Source: Terriglobia bacterium
Lineage (GTDB): Bacteria > Acidobacteriota > Terriglobia > Acidiferrales > UBA7541
Reading direction: 5' to 3'
Assembly: GCA_020073375.1 (NCBI GenBank)
Contig: JAIQFG010000028.1
Location: forward strand, 1 to 49,029
DNA length: 49,029 bases
The stretch's first letter is position 1; every line of letters begins with the position of its first letter. A model generated the notes under the pieces. That model had not been told where the DNA came from. It saw only the letters and a program-made list of their open reading frames with translations, and did not search any database. Both the position numbers and the translations under genes were made by a program. This document shows positions 25,805 through 34,509 of the stretch, piece by piece.

Positions 25805-26338
25805 ATGACTGAAACCTACAATCCGAAAAATACTCGCGCGGCAGTGGCCGGGGCGGGCTTGCGCGTTGCGCTGGTCGTCGGCAGATTCAATAGCTTCATT
25901 ACCGCCCGGCTGCAGGCCGGGGCGCTGGATGCGCTGCAGGCGGCGGGCGTGGCGGCGGAAAACGTGGAAGTCGTTCACGTGCCGGGTTCGTTCGAGATTC
26001 CGCTCGCTGCCAAAAAACTGGCGCAGGCTGGAAGGGCCGACGCGATCATCGCCATCGGCTGCATACTGCGCGGAGAAACCGCGCACTTCGATTACGTGGC
26101 CAGCGAAGTCGCGCGCGGCGTGCAACTGGCGCAACTGGACACCGGCGTGCCCGTGATTTTTTGCGTTCTCACCTGCGACACGCTCGAGCAGGCCATCGAC
26201 CGCGCCGGCCTCAAGGGCGGCAACAAAGGTTATGACGCCGGGGTGGCAGCGATCGAAATGGCCAATTTATCGAAACGCCTCCGCGCGCCGGCGCCGGCGC
26301 GCGCCGAAAAGGTTTCCGCGCGCGGGAAGCGCCGCTAA
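25805..26338 (+). CDS. ribH: 6,7-dimethyl-8-ribityllumazine synthase
   Basis: RibH condenses 5-amino-6-ribitylaminouracil with dihydroxybutanone phosphate, the penultimate step of riboflavin synthesis, and forms large capsid-like assemblies. The 177-residue protein has VGRFNSFIT, VPGSFEIPLAA, GCILRGETAHFDYVASEV with the catalytic His, and a C-terminal AGLKGGNKGYDAGVAAIEMA. The Ala/Arg/Lys-rich tail of about 20 residues is longer than usual. No FMN riboswitch lies upstream, as only 30 bases separate it from the hydratase gene. Its TAA is directly followed by the nusB ATG, the common ribH-nusB order. Confidence 0.96.
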   Translation: MTETYNPKNTRAAVAGAGLRVALVVGRFNSFITARLQAGALDALQAAGVAAENVEVVHVPGSFEIPLAAKKLAQAGRADAIIAIGCILRGETAHFDYVASEVARGVQLAQLDTGVPVIFCVLTCDTLEQAIDRAGLKGGNKGYDAGVAAIEMANLSKRLRAPAPARAEKVSARGKRR

Positions 26339-26755
26339 ATGTCCCTTCGGCACAAATCCCGCGAGTATGCCTTGCAGATGCTGTTCCAGTGGGAAATGGG
26401 CAAGCAGGAACCCGCGCGGATCGAAGAGGGATTCTGGAAAAATGTCTCCTCTCAGAAATCCACGCGCGATTTCGCCAATCAGCTTTTTGAAAATGCCGCG
26501 GCCCGCGCGGACGAGATCGACCCGATCATCTCCACGCACGCGAAAAACTGGCGCATCGAGCGCATGCCAGCCATCGACCGCGCCATCCTGCGCCTCTCCC
26601 TCGCCGAATTGCGCACCGCCGGCACGCCCTCCAAAGTGGTCATCAACGAAGCACTCGAACTGGCCAAGAAATTTTCCTCAGAGGACGCCGCACCCTTCAT
26701 CAACGGCATTCTCGACGCCGCCGTAAAATCGTTCGCCGAAAAATCCGCCGGTTGA
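26339..26755 (+). CDS. nusB: Transcription antitermination factor NusB
   Basis: NusB with NusE binds boxA RNA and supports antitermination in rRNA operons. The 138-residue all-helical protein shows RHKSREYALQMLFQWEMGK, the ERMPAIDRAILRLSLAELRT core and KVVINEALELAKKFSSEDAAPFINGILDA near the end. The ATG follows the ribH stop with no spacer, so translation is coupled. A REP-like element starts three bases after its stop. Confidence 0.96.
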   Translation: MSLRHKSREYALQMLFQWEMGKQEPARIEEGFWKNVSSQKSTRDFANQLFENAAARADEIDPIISTHAKNWRIERMPAIDRAILRLSLAELRTAGTPSKVVINEALELAKKFSSEDAAPFINGILDAAVKSFAEKSAG

Positions 26756-26758
26756 GCA

Positions 26759-26836
26759 GTAGCGTAGACTTTAGTCTGCGCGGTTTGATCGCTGCCCATG
26801 CACATATTAAATTGCGCAGACTAAAGTCTGCGCTAC
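26759..26836. repeat. REP/BIME-like element, AGACTTTAGTCT core
   Basis: It begins GTAGCGTAGACTTTAGTCTG and ends with CAGACTAAAGTCTGCGCTAC. The arms are 23-24 bases with one or two mismatches, and each contains its own hairpin. It sits between the convergent nusB and phosphohexomutase genes. Confidence 0.88.
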
Positions 26837-26899
26837 CAAGCCATGCGGGATCTTTCCCTCTCCTGGGAATGGCGCGAATCGGAAATGTCTTGTTCGTCT

Positions 26900-28309
26900 C
26901 TACAGCCCGCGCACGATCGCGCAAGTTTGATCGAGGATTTTCCGTGTGGCCGCGGGGCTTGTTGTTTCCGAATACACGCGCAGCATCGGTTCGGTTCCCG
27001 ACGCGCGCAGCATCACCCAGCCGATTTCTCCCAGATACAATTTGATCCCGTCCAGATCCTCGCGGCGCGCCACGGGCCATTCGGCGAGTCGCGCGAGTTT
27101 TGCATTGCTGAAGTGCGCGATGGCGCGCTCCTTCTGCCCGGGCTTGAGTTCCAGATCGACGCGCCCGTAATGATGCTCGCCGAATTCGGCGTGCAGCCGC
27201 GCGACCAGCTCGCCCAGCGATTTTCCGTGCCAGGTCATTACTTCCACCAGCAGCAGCGCCATGACGGTCGCGTCGCGTTCCGGCAAATACAATTTCGTGC
27301 CGATCCCGCCGGATTCCTCGCCGCCCAGCAGGATGTCGCGCTCCAGCATCAGCTCGCAGATATATTTGAAGCCGATGGGCGTCTCGAAAACTTTTCGGCC
27401 GAATTTCGCGGCGATTTTGTCGAGCATTTTCGTCGAGGAAAACGTTTTCGCCACGTCGCCGTGAATTCCGCGCGTCCCCGCCAGGTGCCAGAGCAAAATT
27501 GAAAAAATCTGGTGAGGCGTGATGAACGTGCCGTCGCGGTCCATCGCGCCGATGCGGTCGCCGTCGCCATCGGCACACAGCCCGGCGTGGTAGCCGCCGG
27601 AAACGACCGCGCGGCGCAGCGCCTCCACGTGCGGCTCGATAGGCTCGGGATTAACGCCCCCAAACAGCGGATCGCGCGTGCCGCGAATTTCATCGCAGGC
27701 GACGCCGTGCCGCGTCATCAGTTCGCGCAGCAGTCCGCGCGCCGCGCCGTGCATGGGGTCCACCACAAACCGGAATTTTGCCGCGCGGATGCGCTCCCAG
27801 TCGACCAGCTTGTCGACGGTTTCCAGGTACGGTGAAAGGATATCGAGCGGTTGAATGCAATCGGGGCGCGCAGGCAATGGCGGTACGCCGTTCGCGAGCA
27901 CCGTGGTCAATTCTTTTTCCACTTGCGCCACAATCGATGGCAGAGCCGAACTTCCGTAGCTGGCCTTGAATTTCACTCCGTTCCACCGGTAGGGATTGTG
28001 GCTCGCGGTAATCATGATTCCGCCCGCCGCAGCGCGCTGCCGCACCAGCAGCGAGAGCGCCGGAGACGGGCACGCCTTCTCCGCTATCCACACCGGCATG
28101 CCGGTTATGGAGATCACTTCGGCGGCCGCGCGCGCGAACCATTCGGAGCCATAGCGCGTGTCGTACCCGACGATCACGCCGGCGTTCGGGTTTTCCGCGC
28201 GCACCACGTACCGCGCGATCGCGCAGGCCACCGTGCGCACGTTCGCGAACGTGAAATCATCCGCGATCACGCCGCGCCACCCGTCCGTCCCAAATTTGAT
28301 TGTGCTCAC
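26900..28309 (-). CDS. Phosphomannomutase/phosphoglucomutase family protein
   Basis: This 469-residue alpha-D-phosphohexomutase interconverts 6- and 1-phosphates of hexoses. It carries all four family loops: the phosphoserine loop TASHNPYRWNGVK, the metal loop DGDGDRIG, the sugar loop GGEESGGIG and the phosphate loop RASGTEPMLRVYSE. It starts at a GTG (MSTIKFGTDGWRG). As it lies next to manC and manA on the same strand it probably supplies mannose-1-phosphate for GDP-mannose. The sequence cannot separate that from a glucose-specific or dual role. A REP-like element separates it from manC. Confidence 0.92.
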   Translation of the reverse strand: MSTIKFGTDGWRGVIADDFTFANVRTVACAIARYVVRAENPNAGVIVGYDTRYGSEWFARAAAEVISITGMPVWIAEKACPSPALSLLVRQRAAAGGIMITASHNPYRWNGVKFKASYGSSALPSIVAQVEKELTTVLANGVPPLPARPDCIQPLDILSPYLETVDKLVDWERIRAAKFRFVVDPMHGAARGLLRELMTRHGVACDEIRGTRDPLFGGVNPEPIEPHVEALRRAVVSGGYHAGLCADGDGDRIGAMDRDGTFITPHQIFSILLWHLAGTRGIHGDVAKTFSSTKMLDKIAAKFGRKVFETPIGFKYICELMLERDILLGGEESGGIGTKLYLPERDATVMALLLVEVMTWHGKSLGELVARLHAEFGEHHYGRVDLELKPGQKERAIAHFSNAKLARLAEWPVARREDLDGIKLYLGEIGWVMLRASGTEPMLRVYSETTSPAATRKILDQTCAIVRGL

Positions 28310-28339
28310 GGTTCAGAAGTATATGCGAAGCGGGGTTAA

Positions 28340-28416
28340 GTAGGACAGGCTTCAGCCTGTAGGTTTTGACTTTCGTACTTGCAAAAAGAAAAGCGACAGG
28401 CTGAAGCCTGCCCTAC
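28340..28416. repeat. REP/BIME-like element, AGGCTTCAGCCT core
   Basis: It starts GTAGGACAGGCTTCAGCC; read on the minus strand from the other end it starts GTAGGGCAGGCTTCAGCC. The minus-strand head shares its first G with the TAG stop of manC (28416-28418). It is a close relative of the elements at 12643, 40003 and 42798. Confidence 0.9.
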
Positions 28417-29537
28417 TAGAGCAGCCGCCCGAGTTTCTCGGCCTCGAGCCACTTCACCACCTTGCCCACGTCCTGCGCGCGCTCGCGGGGGCACAGCAGC
28501 AGAGCATCCTCGGTTTCCACCACGACCAAATCGCGAACTCCAACCGCAGCGACAAATTTCTTCGGGCTCCAGAAAAAATTTCCCTGTGCATCAAGCGCCA
28601 CATGCCGCCCGGCCGATACATTTTCTCCGGTCTTGCGCGCGAGCAGTTCATAGACCGCGGCCCAGGAGCCGATATCGCTCCAGCCGACCTCCGCGGGCAG
28701 CACAAAAACGCTCGGAGCAGCCGCACGGCTAGTGGCCGGTTCGAGGATGGCATAGTCCACGGAAATGTTCTCGAGTCTCGGGTAAATGCGGGCGAGCGTC
28801 GGCGCGTAACGCGCTGTTCCGATTTCGCCCGCAAGGCGCATCAGCGCGTCGTGCGTCTGCGGCAGGAATTTTTCCAGATTTCCCAGAAAGGTGGACAGCC
28901 GCCAGAAAAACATACCCGCATTCCAATAGTAGCGTCCCGAGGCAACGTAGTTCCGGGCCAGGGCCAGCTTCGGTTTTTCCGTGAACCGGCGCACGGAAAA
29001 TACAGGAACTCCTCCGGCATCGATTGCTTTTCCCCGGCCCCGCTCGATATACCCGTAACCAATTTCAGGATGCGAAGGCGGAATCCCTAAAACGACCAGC
29101 GATCCCGCCGCGTGCGCGACACGCAGCGCGGCGCGCATAATCCGCAGATACCGCGCGGGCTTGCCGATATAGTGATCGGCGGGCAGCACCGCCATGATCG
29201 CGTCGTTTTCCTTGCCCAGTCCCTCGTGCAGCAGGTGCGCCGCGGCCAAGCCGATCGCGGCGGCCGTATTGCGTCCCACGGGCTCGGCAAGAATGTGCGA
29301 TGCGGAAACTCGCGGCAGTTGTTTGCGAACGGCGGCGGCCTGCTCGGAGTTCGTGACCACCCACTGGCGCGATGGCGGGAACAAGGGAGCGAGGCGCGCG
29401 GCCGTCTGCTCGAGCATGGTGTCGCGGCCCACGATGTTGAGAAGCTGCTTGGGCGTGCGCGTGCGGCTTCGCGGCCAGAAACGCGTCCCGCGTCCTCCGG
29501 CAAGGATGATGGCGTGCGCGGATAATTCGCGGCTCAT
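28416..29537 (-). CDS. manC: Mannose-1-phosphate guanylyltransferase
   Basis: ManC makes GDP-mannose from GTP and mannose-1-phosphate. The 373-residue protein has the nucleotidyltransferase signature LAGGRGTRFWPRSR, then PKQLL, EPVGRNTAAAIGLAA, LPADHYI, RRFTEKP, YWNAGMFFWR, SVDYAILEPA and VGWSDIGSW. It lacks the fused ManA-like C-terminal domain seen in bifunctional forms, which fits the separate manA next to it. ATG 29537 overlaps the manA stop as ATGA. A longer upstream frame is rejected because it runs inside manA. Confidence 0.94.
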   Translation of the reverse strand: MSRELSAHAIILAGGRGTRFWPRSRTRTPKQLLNIVGRDTMLEQTAARLAPLFPPSRQWVVTNSEQAAAVRKQLPRVSASHILAEPVGRNTAAAIGLAAAHLLHEGLGKENDAIMAVLPADHYIGKPARYLRIMRAALRVAHAAGSLVVLGIPPSHPEIGYGYIERGRGKAIDAGGVPVFSVRRFTEKPKLALARNYVASGRYYWNAGMFFWRLSTFLGNLEKFLPQTHDALMRLAGEIGTARYAPTLARIYPRLENISVDYAILEPATSRAAAPSVFVLPAEVGWSDIGSWAAVYELLARKTGENVSAGRHVALDAQGNFFWSPKKFVAAVGVRDLVVVETEDALLLCPRERAQDVGKVVKWLEAEKLGRLL

Positions 29538-30604
29538 GGATGCACCACGCGCGACCATGCGGCTTCCTCGACGCGCTCTTCGTTCAACCGCTGCACGATG
29601 CCGGTCAAGTCCGGCACGTAGGTGCGCAACAATGTAGACGGGCTTTCGGGCGCCAGGTGATAGGCGCCGAGCGCCGCCGGAACCAGCCAAACCTGCGAGG
29701 GCGCGTACTGTTCCACGCCGCCCTCAAACTCGATCCTGCCTCTGCCATCGAGAAAAATCAGCAAATCGAAATTTTCCGGCGAAGTCACCGCGGCGATGCG
29801 CTCGCGGAAGTCCCAGCGCTCAGTCGCGAAGTAACGGCACGCCGCGTAAAACGTTTCGGTCGCCGCGCCATGCGTGATCCGCACGGGATTGCACAGACCG
29901 CCGCTCTGTTCGCCGAACGTCATCACGTTCAGCGCCTGGCGCACATGCAGGGCGCGTGGTTTGCCGTCGGGGCCCACGCGGTTGTAATCGAAGACGCGAT
30001 AGGTGACGTCCGAGTGCTGCTGGATTTCGCACAGCGTGACGCCGGGGCAAATCGTGTGCGCGGTTCCCGCGGGCACGAACACGGCGTCGCCCTTCTGGAC
30101 GGGCACGCGCTCGAGGCAATCCTCCGCGTTGCCCGCGGCAATGGCCCGCTGAAACGATTCCCGCGTGACGCCGGGCCGCAGCCCCACGCGCAATTCCGCG
30201 CCTTCGCGCGCGCTCACCACGTACCACATTTCGGTTTTGCCCACGCCGCCCGCCGCCGATTCGTGCCGCTCCGCGTAGGCGTCGTCCGGATGCACTTGCA
30301 CGGAAAGTTTTTCTTCGGGGAAAATGAATTTTACGAGCAGTGGAATGCGTGGGAGATTGCGCAGCCGCGTCCCGGTCCATTCGGGGGAAAGAGTAGGCCA
30401 GACCTCGCCCAGCGTGCGCCCCGCGAATTCGCCGGCGGCAAACGCGCACGCGTCGCCGGTCAGCCAGGCTTCGCCGATGGGTTCGGATTCACGGCCGCGA
30501 TCCGGAAACAAAGGGGAAAGGCCGCGCGCGCCCCAGATGCGGGGAACGAAAATGGGAGCGAGCCGCGCAGGCGCGCGCCCCGGTCGGCTTGCGCCGTGGT
30601 TCAC
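29534..30604 (-). CDS. manA: Mannose-6-phosphate isomerase, class I
   Basis: ManA interconverts fructose-6-phosphate and mannose-6-phosphate. The 356-residue cupin protein has KFIFPEEKLSVQVHPDDAYA with zinc-binding Gln and His, KTEMWYVV with the Glu ligand, FVPAGTAHTI with the His ligand, and EIQQHSDVTYRVFDYNR. It starts at a GTG that overlaps the aminotransferase stop as GTGA (30601-30604); this overlap decides the start. With manC and the phosphohexomutase it forms a GDP-mannose supply cluster, probably for surface polysaccharide or glycosylation. Confidence 0.93.
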   Translation of the reverse strand: MNHGASRPGRAPARLAPIFVPRIWGARGLSPLFPDRGRESEPIGEAWLTGDACAFAAGEFAGRTLGEVWPTLSPEWTGTRLRNLPRIPLLVKFIFPEEKLSVQVHPDDAYAERHESAAGGVGKTEMWYVVSAREGAELRVGLRPGVTRESFQRAIAAGNAEDCLERVPVQKGDAVFVPAGTAHTICPGVTLCEIQQHSDVTYRVFDYNRVGPDGKPRALHVRQALNVMTFGEQSGGLCNPVRITHGAATETFYAACRYFATERWDFRERIAAVTSPENFDLLIFLDGRGRIEFEGGVEQYAPSQVWLVPAALGAYHLAPESPSTLLRTYVPDLTGIVQRLNEERVEEAAWSRVVHP

Positions 30605-31785
30605 CTGGCGGCTTCCGCCATGGCAAAGAATTTTTCCAGGCGCCGCAAGCCTTCCTCGATACGCTCTATGGAGGTGGCGTAGGAAAGCCGCATGTAGCCG
30701 GGCGTGCCGAAAGCGTCGCCGGGCACCACGACCAGGTGCTGCTTTTCGAGCAGCACTTTCGCCAGCGCGGTGGCGTCCGCGATGCCGTTGCCCAGGTGCG
30801 CGGAAATATTCGGGTAGGCGTAAAACGCGCCGCCCGGTTCCACGCAAGTGACGCCGGGAATGGCGCGCAACCCGGAGACGATGCGGTCGCGCCGCCGCGA
30901 ATATTCGGCCAGCATCGCGGTGACCGTGTCCATCGGCCCGGTCAGCGCTTCGATCGCTGCATATTGAGCGATCGAAGTGGGATTTGAAATGGACTGGCTC
31001 TGCACTTTCGTCATCGCGGAGATCAACTCCGGAGGGGCAAGCAGATAGCCGATGCGCCAGCCGGTCATTGCGAAAGTTTTTGACAGCGAACCGGCAACCA
31101 GGATGTATGGTTTCGATCCCGGAACGCCTGCCAACGAATACGGCTTCTCATTTCCGTACACGAAATGGGAGTAGCACTCGTCGGTCAGCAGCCAGATATT
31201 CTTGGCGCGGCAGAGTTCGTAGATTTTTACGAATTCGTCCTCCGGCACTACCGCGCCGCTCGGATTGCTCGGCGAATTGACGATCAGCACCCTCGTTTTG
31301 GGTGTAATCGCGCGCGAAACGTCCTCGGCGCGCAGGCGGAAGCCGTCTTTCGCATCGGTCATTACGGGCACGGGTGTCGCGCCGGTGTATTGAACCATGT
31401 CCGGATAGCTCACCCAGAACGGCGCGGGGATCAGGACTTCGTCGCCTGCTTCGAGCAGGCAGCAGAACGCGTTAAAAATCGCGTGCTTTGCGCCGGCCGT
31501 CACGATGCATTCCGGAACCGTGTAGGACGATCCGAATTGCGCCGCGTGCCAGTTGCAGATCGCTTCGCGCAGCGGGCCCACTCCCGGCGTCGGCGTGTAC
31601 TTCGTGCGGCCCTGTTCCAGGGCACGCACGGCCGCCTTCCGGATGTGTTCGGGGGTCGGAAAGTCCGGTTCGCCCGGACCGAAGTCGGCCAGGTCGGCTC
31701 CCTGTGCCCGCAATTTTTCCGCCGCGGCTAGCACGGCAGCGGTCGGAGAAATGGAAATGCGATTCACGCGCGCAGCTAATTTCAC
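30601..31785 (-). CDS. Class I pyridoxal-phosphate aminotransferase, aspartate type
   Basis: The 394-residue fold-type I aminotransferase resembles the aspartate aminotransferase/prephenate aminotransferase group. It has FGPGEPDFPTPEHIRKAA and TPGVGPLREAI, the cofactor-binding NSPSNPSGAV, and TDECYSHFVY. SLSKTFAMTGWRIGY carries the Schiff-base Lys, and the carboxylate-binding Arg lies in YMRLSYA. GTG 31785 is chosen because AAAGGAG lies nine bases upstream; a GTG ten codons earlier lacks one. It heads the manA-manC cluster through a GTGA overlap. The substrate is not determined by sequence alone. Confidence 0.92.
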   Translation of the reverse strand: MKLAARVNRISISPTAAVLAAAEKLRAQGADLADFGPGEPDFPTPEHIRKAAVRALEQGRTKYTPTPGVGPLREAICNWHAAQFGSSYTVPECIVTAGAKHAIFNAFCCLLEAGDEVLIPAPFWVSYPDMVQYTGATPVPVMTDAKDGFRLRAEDVSRAITPKTRVLIVNSPSNPSGAVVPEDEFVKIYELCRAKNIWLLTDECYSHFVYGNEKPYSLAGVPGSKPYILVAGSLSKTFAMTGWRIGYLLAPPELISAMTKVQSQSISNPTSIAQYAAIEALTGPMDTVTAMLAEYSRRRDRIVSGLRAIPGVTCVEPGGAFYAYPNISAHLGNGIADATALAKVLLEKQHLVVVPGDAFGTPGYMRLSYATSIERIEEGLRRLEKFFAMAEAAR

Positions 31786-31857
31786 GGTCTGACACTCCTT
31801 TGGGTTTAAATCCACGTCAAGAAAACTCTATTCCAATGATCGTGCCGCGCCACCAAT

Positions 31858-31877
31858 CAGGCTGTCGCCTGTTCTAC
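31858..31877 (-). repeat. Half REP-like element at the coaD stop
   Basis: On the minus strand it reads GTAGAACAGGCGACAGCCTG: the GTAG head and a hairpin with loop GACA. The TAG within GTAG is the coaD stop codon. No second arm was found upstream of the aminotransferase, so this is a single REP-like unit. Confidence 0.7.
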
Positions 31878-32356
31878 AGCACCTTCGCTCGTAGTCGGTC
31901 TTCCACCACTGGCGGGACCAATCCCTTGATCGACCCGCCGAGCTGGGCAATCTCGCGCACCAGCCGCGAACTTAGATAGCTGTAAGACAGAGCCGGCATC
32001 ATGAACACGGTCTCCAGGCCCGGATGCAGCTTGCGGTTCATCAGCGCCATCTGCAACTCGTACTCGTAATCGGAAACCGCGCGGATGCCGCGCAAAATCA
32101 CGTTCGCTTCGCGCAGCTTCGCGTATTCCACCAGTAGCCCGCTGAATACTTCGACTTCCACGTTGGGCCACGGCCGCACCACTTCGCGCAGCATTTCCAC
32201 GCGCTCATCCAGCGAAAATAGCGGTTCCTTGTCGAAATTACGCAGCAGGCCGACAATCAACCGGTCAAAAATCTTGGCGCCGCGCTCGATCAAGTCGAGG
32301 TGGCCGTTGGTCACCGGATCGAACGACCCGGGATAAATTGCCAGGACCTGTTTCAT
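31874..32356 (-). CDS. coaD: Phosphopantetheine adenylyltransferase
   Basis: CoaD adenylates 4'-phosphopantetheine to dephospho-CoA, the penultimate step of CoA synthesis. The 160-residue protein has the nucleotidyltransferase motif YPGSFDPVTNGHLDLIERG (T/HxGH type), LRGIRAVSDYEYELQMALMN and SSRLVREIAQLGGSI. ATG 32356 gives the standard start (MKQVLAIYPGSFDP). The stop codon TAG is part of a REP-like GTAG head. rsmD, a frequent neighbour, is absent. Confidence 0.96.
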   Translation of the reverse strand: MKQVLAIYPGSFDPVTNGHLDLIERGAKIFDRLIVGLLRNFDKEPLFSLDERVEMLREVVRPWPNVEVEVFSGLLVEYAKLREANVILRGIRAVSDYEYELQMALMNRKLHPGLETVFMMPALSYSYLSSRLVREIAQLGGSIKGLVPPVVEDRLRAKVL

Positions 32357-32491
32357 GATTTTGCCTGCCTGCAAACCCGGGTCCGCGCTCTACGAGGAGC
32401 CCGGAAGCACATTGTAGCGAAAATCAGCGCGGAATATGCAAGGGAATTGATGCGGAGCCCCGTCCTAAATGTTGGCACACGACCCGATTTC

Positions 32492-32615
32492 GGAGGTCGG
32501 GGCTTCAGCCCCGACGGAAAGGGACGATCGAGAAGGGGTTTTAACCCCTGAAGCTTCAGGGGCTAAAGCCCACTTCATTTGGAACGTGAATGTCCGAGCT
32601 GAAGCTCGGACCTCC
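32492..32615. repeat. Mosaic palindrome with GGAGGTC heads
   Basis: Both ends carry the head GGAGGTC (left) and its inverse GGACCTCC (right), but the hairpins behind them differ: GGGGCTTCAGCCCC on the left and CGAGCTGAAGCTCG on the right. Between them lie two more hairpins, GGGGTTTTAACCCC and CTGAAGCTTCAG. Related hairpins recur at 39396-39460. No gene was found in the rest of the 32357-32632 gap. Confidence 0.75.
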
Positions 32616-32632
32616 ACCACCAAAACGACACG

Positions 32633-33070
32633 TCAGTACTTCGAGGATTTATCCGGTTGTGGGCCGTCGGATTCCTTCAGCGAAAAGCCTTCCTTGCTGG
32701 TGATAAATGTTTTGCCGTTGGACAACACGACGAGAGTAATCCGCCCAAATGGTTTGCCATTCTTGGCCGGTACCAGCGTGACGGTCACCTGGTCCCCGGG
32801 TTTGAACGACGCCTTCGCCCACCCAAGAGTCAGCATTTCCGCGGGATTTTGCGTCTCCGCGATCCAATGCACCACCTGGCCGCCTTCATTTTTTGCGTCA
32901 AATTGCAGCAGGCAATGAGGGTTGTACCAGTCCCATTCCGTGACGCTCGCCTTCATCGTGACCGGATTTTTCATGTCAAACACCGACGTTCCATGGTGCG
33001 CAAGCGCCGGCGAGGAAACACACAGGAGGCCCACGGCCAACGCGATCACCCCCACGATTCTCTTGCTCAT
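32633..33070 (-). CDS. Exported protein, DUF6152-like
   Basis: The 145-residue protein has a signal peptide (RIVGVIALAVGLLCVSSPAL, then AHHG). The family pattern HHGTSVFDMKNPVTMKASVT follows, with EWDWYNPHCLLQFDAKNEGG, WAKASFKPGDQVTVTLVPAK and GRITLVVLSNGK. Such small beta-rich periplasmic proteins are often encoded next to the secreted protein found upstream here. ATG 33070 is chosen because GGAGG lies eight bases before it. The function is unknown. Confidence 0.82.
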   Translation of the reverse strand: MSKRIVGVIALAVGLLCVSSPALAHHGTSVFDMKNPVTMKASVTEWDWYNPHCLLQFDAKNEGGQVVHWIAETQNPAEMLTLGWAKASFKPGDQVTVTLVPAKNGKPFGRITLVVLSNGKTFITSKEGFSLKESDGPQPDKSSKY

Positions 33071-33175
33071 GATCATTGCCTCCGTCGCAAACATATTTTT
33101 CCAGAACCGAAGCCAACCATTGTTTCAGCGTGTAGGCAAGCAACTCTCTGCTTTTCTCGCACGGTTCTGCGCACG

Positions 33176-34072
33176 CTATTTCGCGGGTTCATTGCCGTCG
33201 TTTGCGCTCGCCGGGCCCCCAAACAATTGATTGTATTTCTCGATCTCCATCGGAGAGCAATACATCTCCGTGACATCCATGTGCGGGTCCGCCAGGTTTA
33301 ATGGAAACTTATTCATGGCGATCCATGGCTTGGTATACATTTTCGGGTCGTCAATAGTCACCGTGAGTTCCATGCGGTCCCGATTGACGCGATGGAAGCG
33401 CTCCTCGACGCGCACCTGGTCGCTGATGGGCCGCCCGGTGAGGTCCAGCCAGACTCTATCTTCCGGCATCGTTCCCACCGTCTGGACCACCAGCGTCGTG
33501 TCGTCCACCCATTTGCCTACCGAATATCCGTAAAATCGCGGCTCGCGAATTTCCTTTCCGATAAGCACGCCTCCATCCACCAGCTTGGGAAGCGTCCGTC
33601 CATCGGTCCAGATCACGCGCCAGGCCTGCGCATACTCGTACAAGACAGCCACTTTGTAGGGATTCTGCAGGATCTGCGTCTGCCGGAGATTATAGAAATC
33701 GACCCGGGGAAATCCTAGCGGCTCGCACTTATTCCGCGGATCGTTGGTCAGCGTGGGTGTGGTTTCCTCATGCCCGGTCAGGGGTCTATGCGATTTGTAG
33801 GTTTCCAGTCCGTAGGGAGTGTACGGAAGCTCATGCTCCGGCTTTCCATCGTTCGGCACGGCGCTCACGCCGAACGCCTGGATTCCAGCGGCAGGCCCGT
33901 TGGCCGGCACCCAGGTTCCGGAAATGTCATGGACCGGAGCGGACGCCGCGGCCGAGTTGCCGTTTTCGTGGGGCGCTGCTTGGCGAGGCCGTGCGTCCTG
34001 GGAAAATCCCGGCGCCGCCAGCGCCGGGACGGCCGCGAGTGCAATCAGCAGGATCTTAAGGCGATACGGCAT
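33176..34072 (-). CDS. Exported protein of unknown function, partner of the DUF6152-like gene
   Basis: The 298-residue protein has a signal peptide (YRLKILLIALAAVPALAAPG). The mature part begins with HDISGTWVPANGP and continues through CEPLGFPRVDFYNLRQTQIL, PYKVAVLYEYAQAWRVIWTD, FYGYSVGKWVDDTTLVVQTV and ERFHRVNRDRMELTVTIDDP. This arrangement is recurrent in secreted proteins of soil bacteria, commonly next to DUF6152 genes. It ends EYAK-like with a polar tail. It lies about 105 bases upstream of the DUF6152-like gene on the same strand. No enzymatic motif is recognised. Confidence 0.8.
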   Translation of the reverse strand: MPYRLKILLIALAAVPALAAPGFSQDARPRQAAPHENGNSAAASAPVHDISGTWVPANGPAAGIQAFGVSAVPNDGKPEHELPYTPYGLETYKSHRPLTGHEETTPTLTNDPRNKCEPLGFPRVDFYNLRQTQILQNPYKVAVLYEYAQAWRVIWTDGRTLPKLVDGGVLIGKEIREPRFYGYSVGKWVDDTTLVVQTVGTMPEDRVWLDLTGRPISDQVRVEERFHRVNRDRMELTVTIDDPKMYTKPWIAMNKFPLNLADPHMDVTEMYCSPMEIEKYNQLFGGPASANDGNEPAK

Positions 34073-34509
34073 TTTCGGGCCATCTCCGGTCAATCGGCTG
34101 AGGCTACATTTTTTCCGCCTTCTGCGCAACGGCTTTGCGCCCATCGTTTGTGATGCGGATCACTTTCGGCAGTGATTCGTAACACGGCAGAATCGTAACG
34201 AAGTGCATAACATACTCATGTTAGCTGGCGAATGTCCTTAAATCATGAGCGATCTTTCGCTATTCGGTGACAGACGGGGGCGGAGGCCAAAAACTAATAA
34301 GGCGAACTAACCCAACCGATCCCCCGCCTGCGCGCCGTTTCCACGCTTGCCTGAAGCAACCGAAATTTCCACGGAAGATTTCGCGGGAAAGTCTGTTCAA
34401 TCGCGACCTGTGACATCGCGTTTGCAATTCCATCGTTCACGAAATGACCCTAATGTAGATCTTTTCATTACAACGCGAGGCGGATTGCGGGGCGGCCAAT
34501 TTATTGGCA
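34073..34509. other. Gap without a supported gene
   Basis: About 440 bases between the start of the exported protein gene and the end of the malic enzyme gene, both on the minus strand. No REP-like pair, no T-tract hairpin and no credible open frame was recognised. It presumably holds the promoter of the exported-protein pair and the end of the malic enzyme transcript. Confidence 0.55.
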
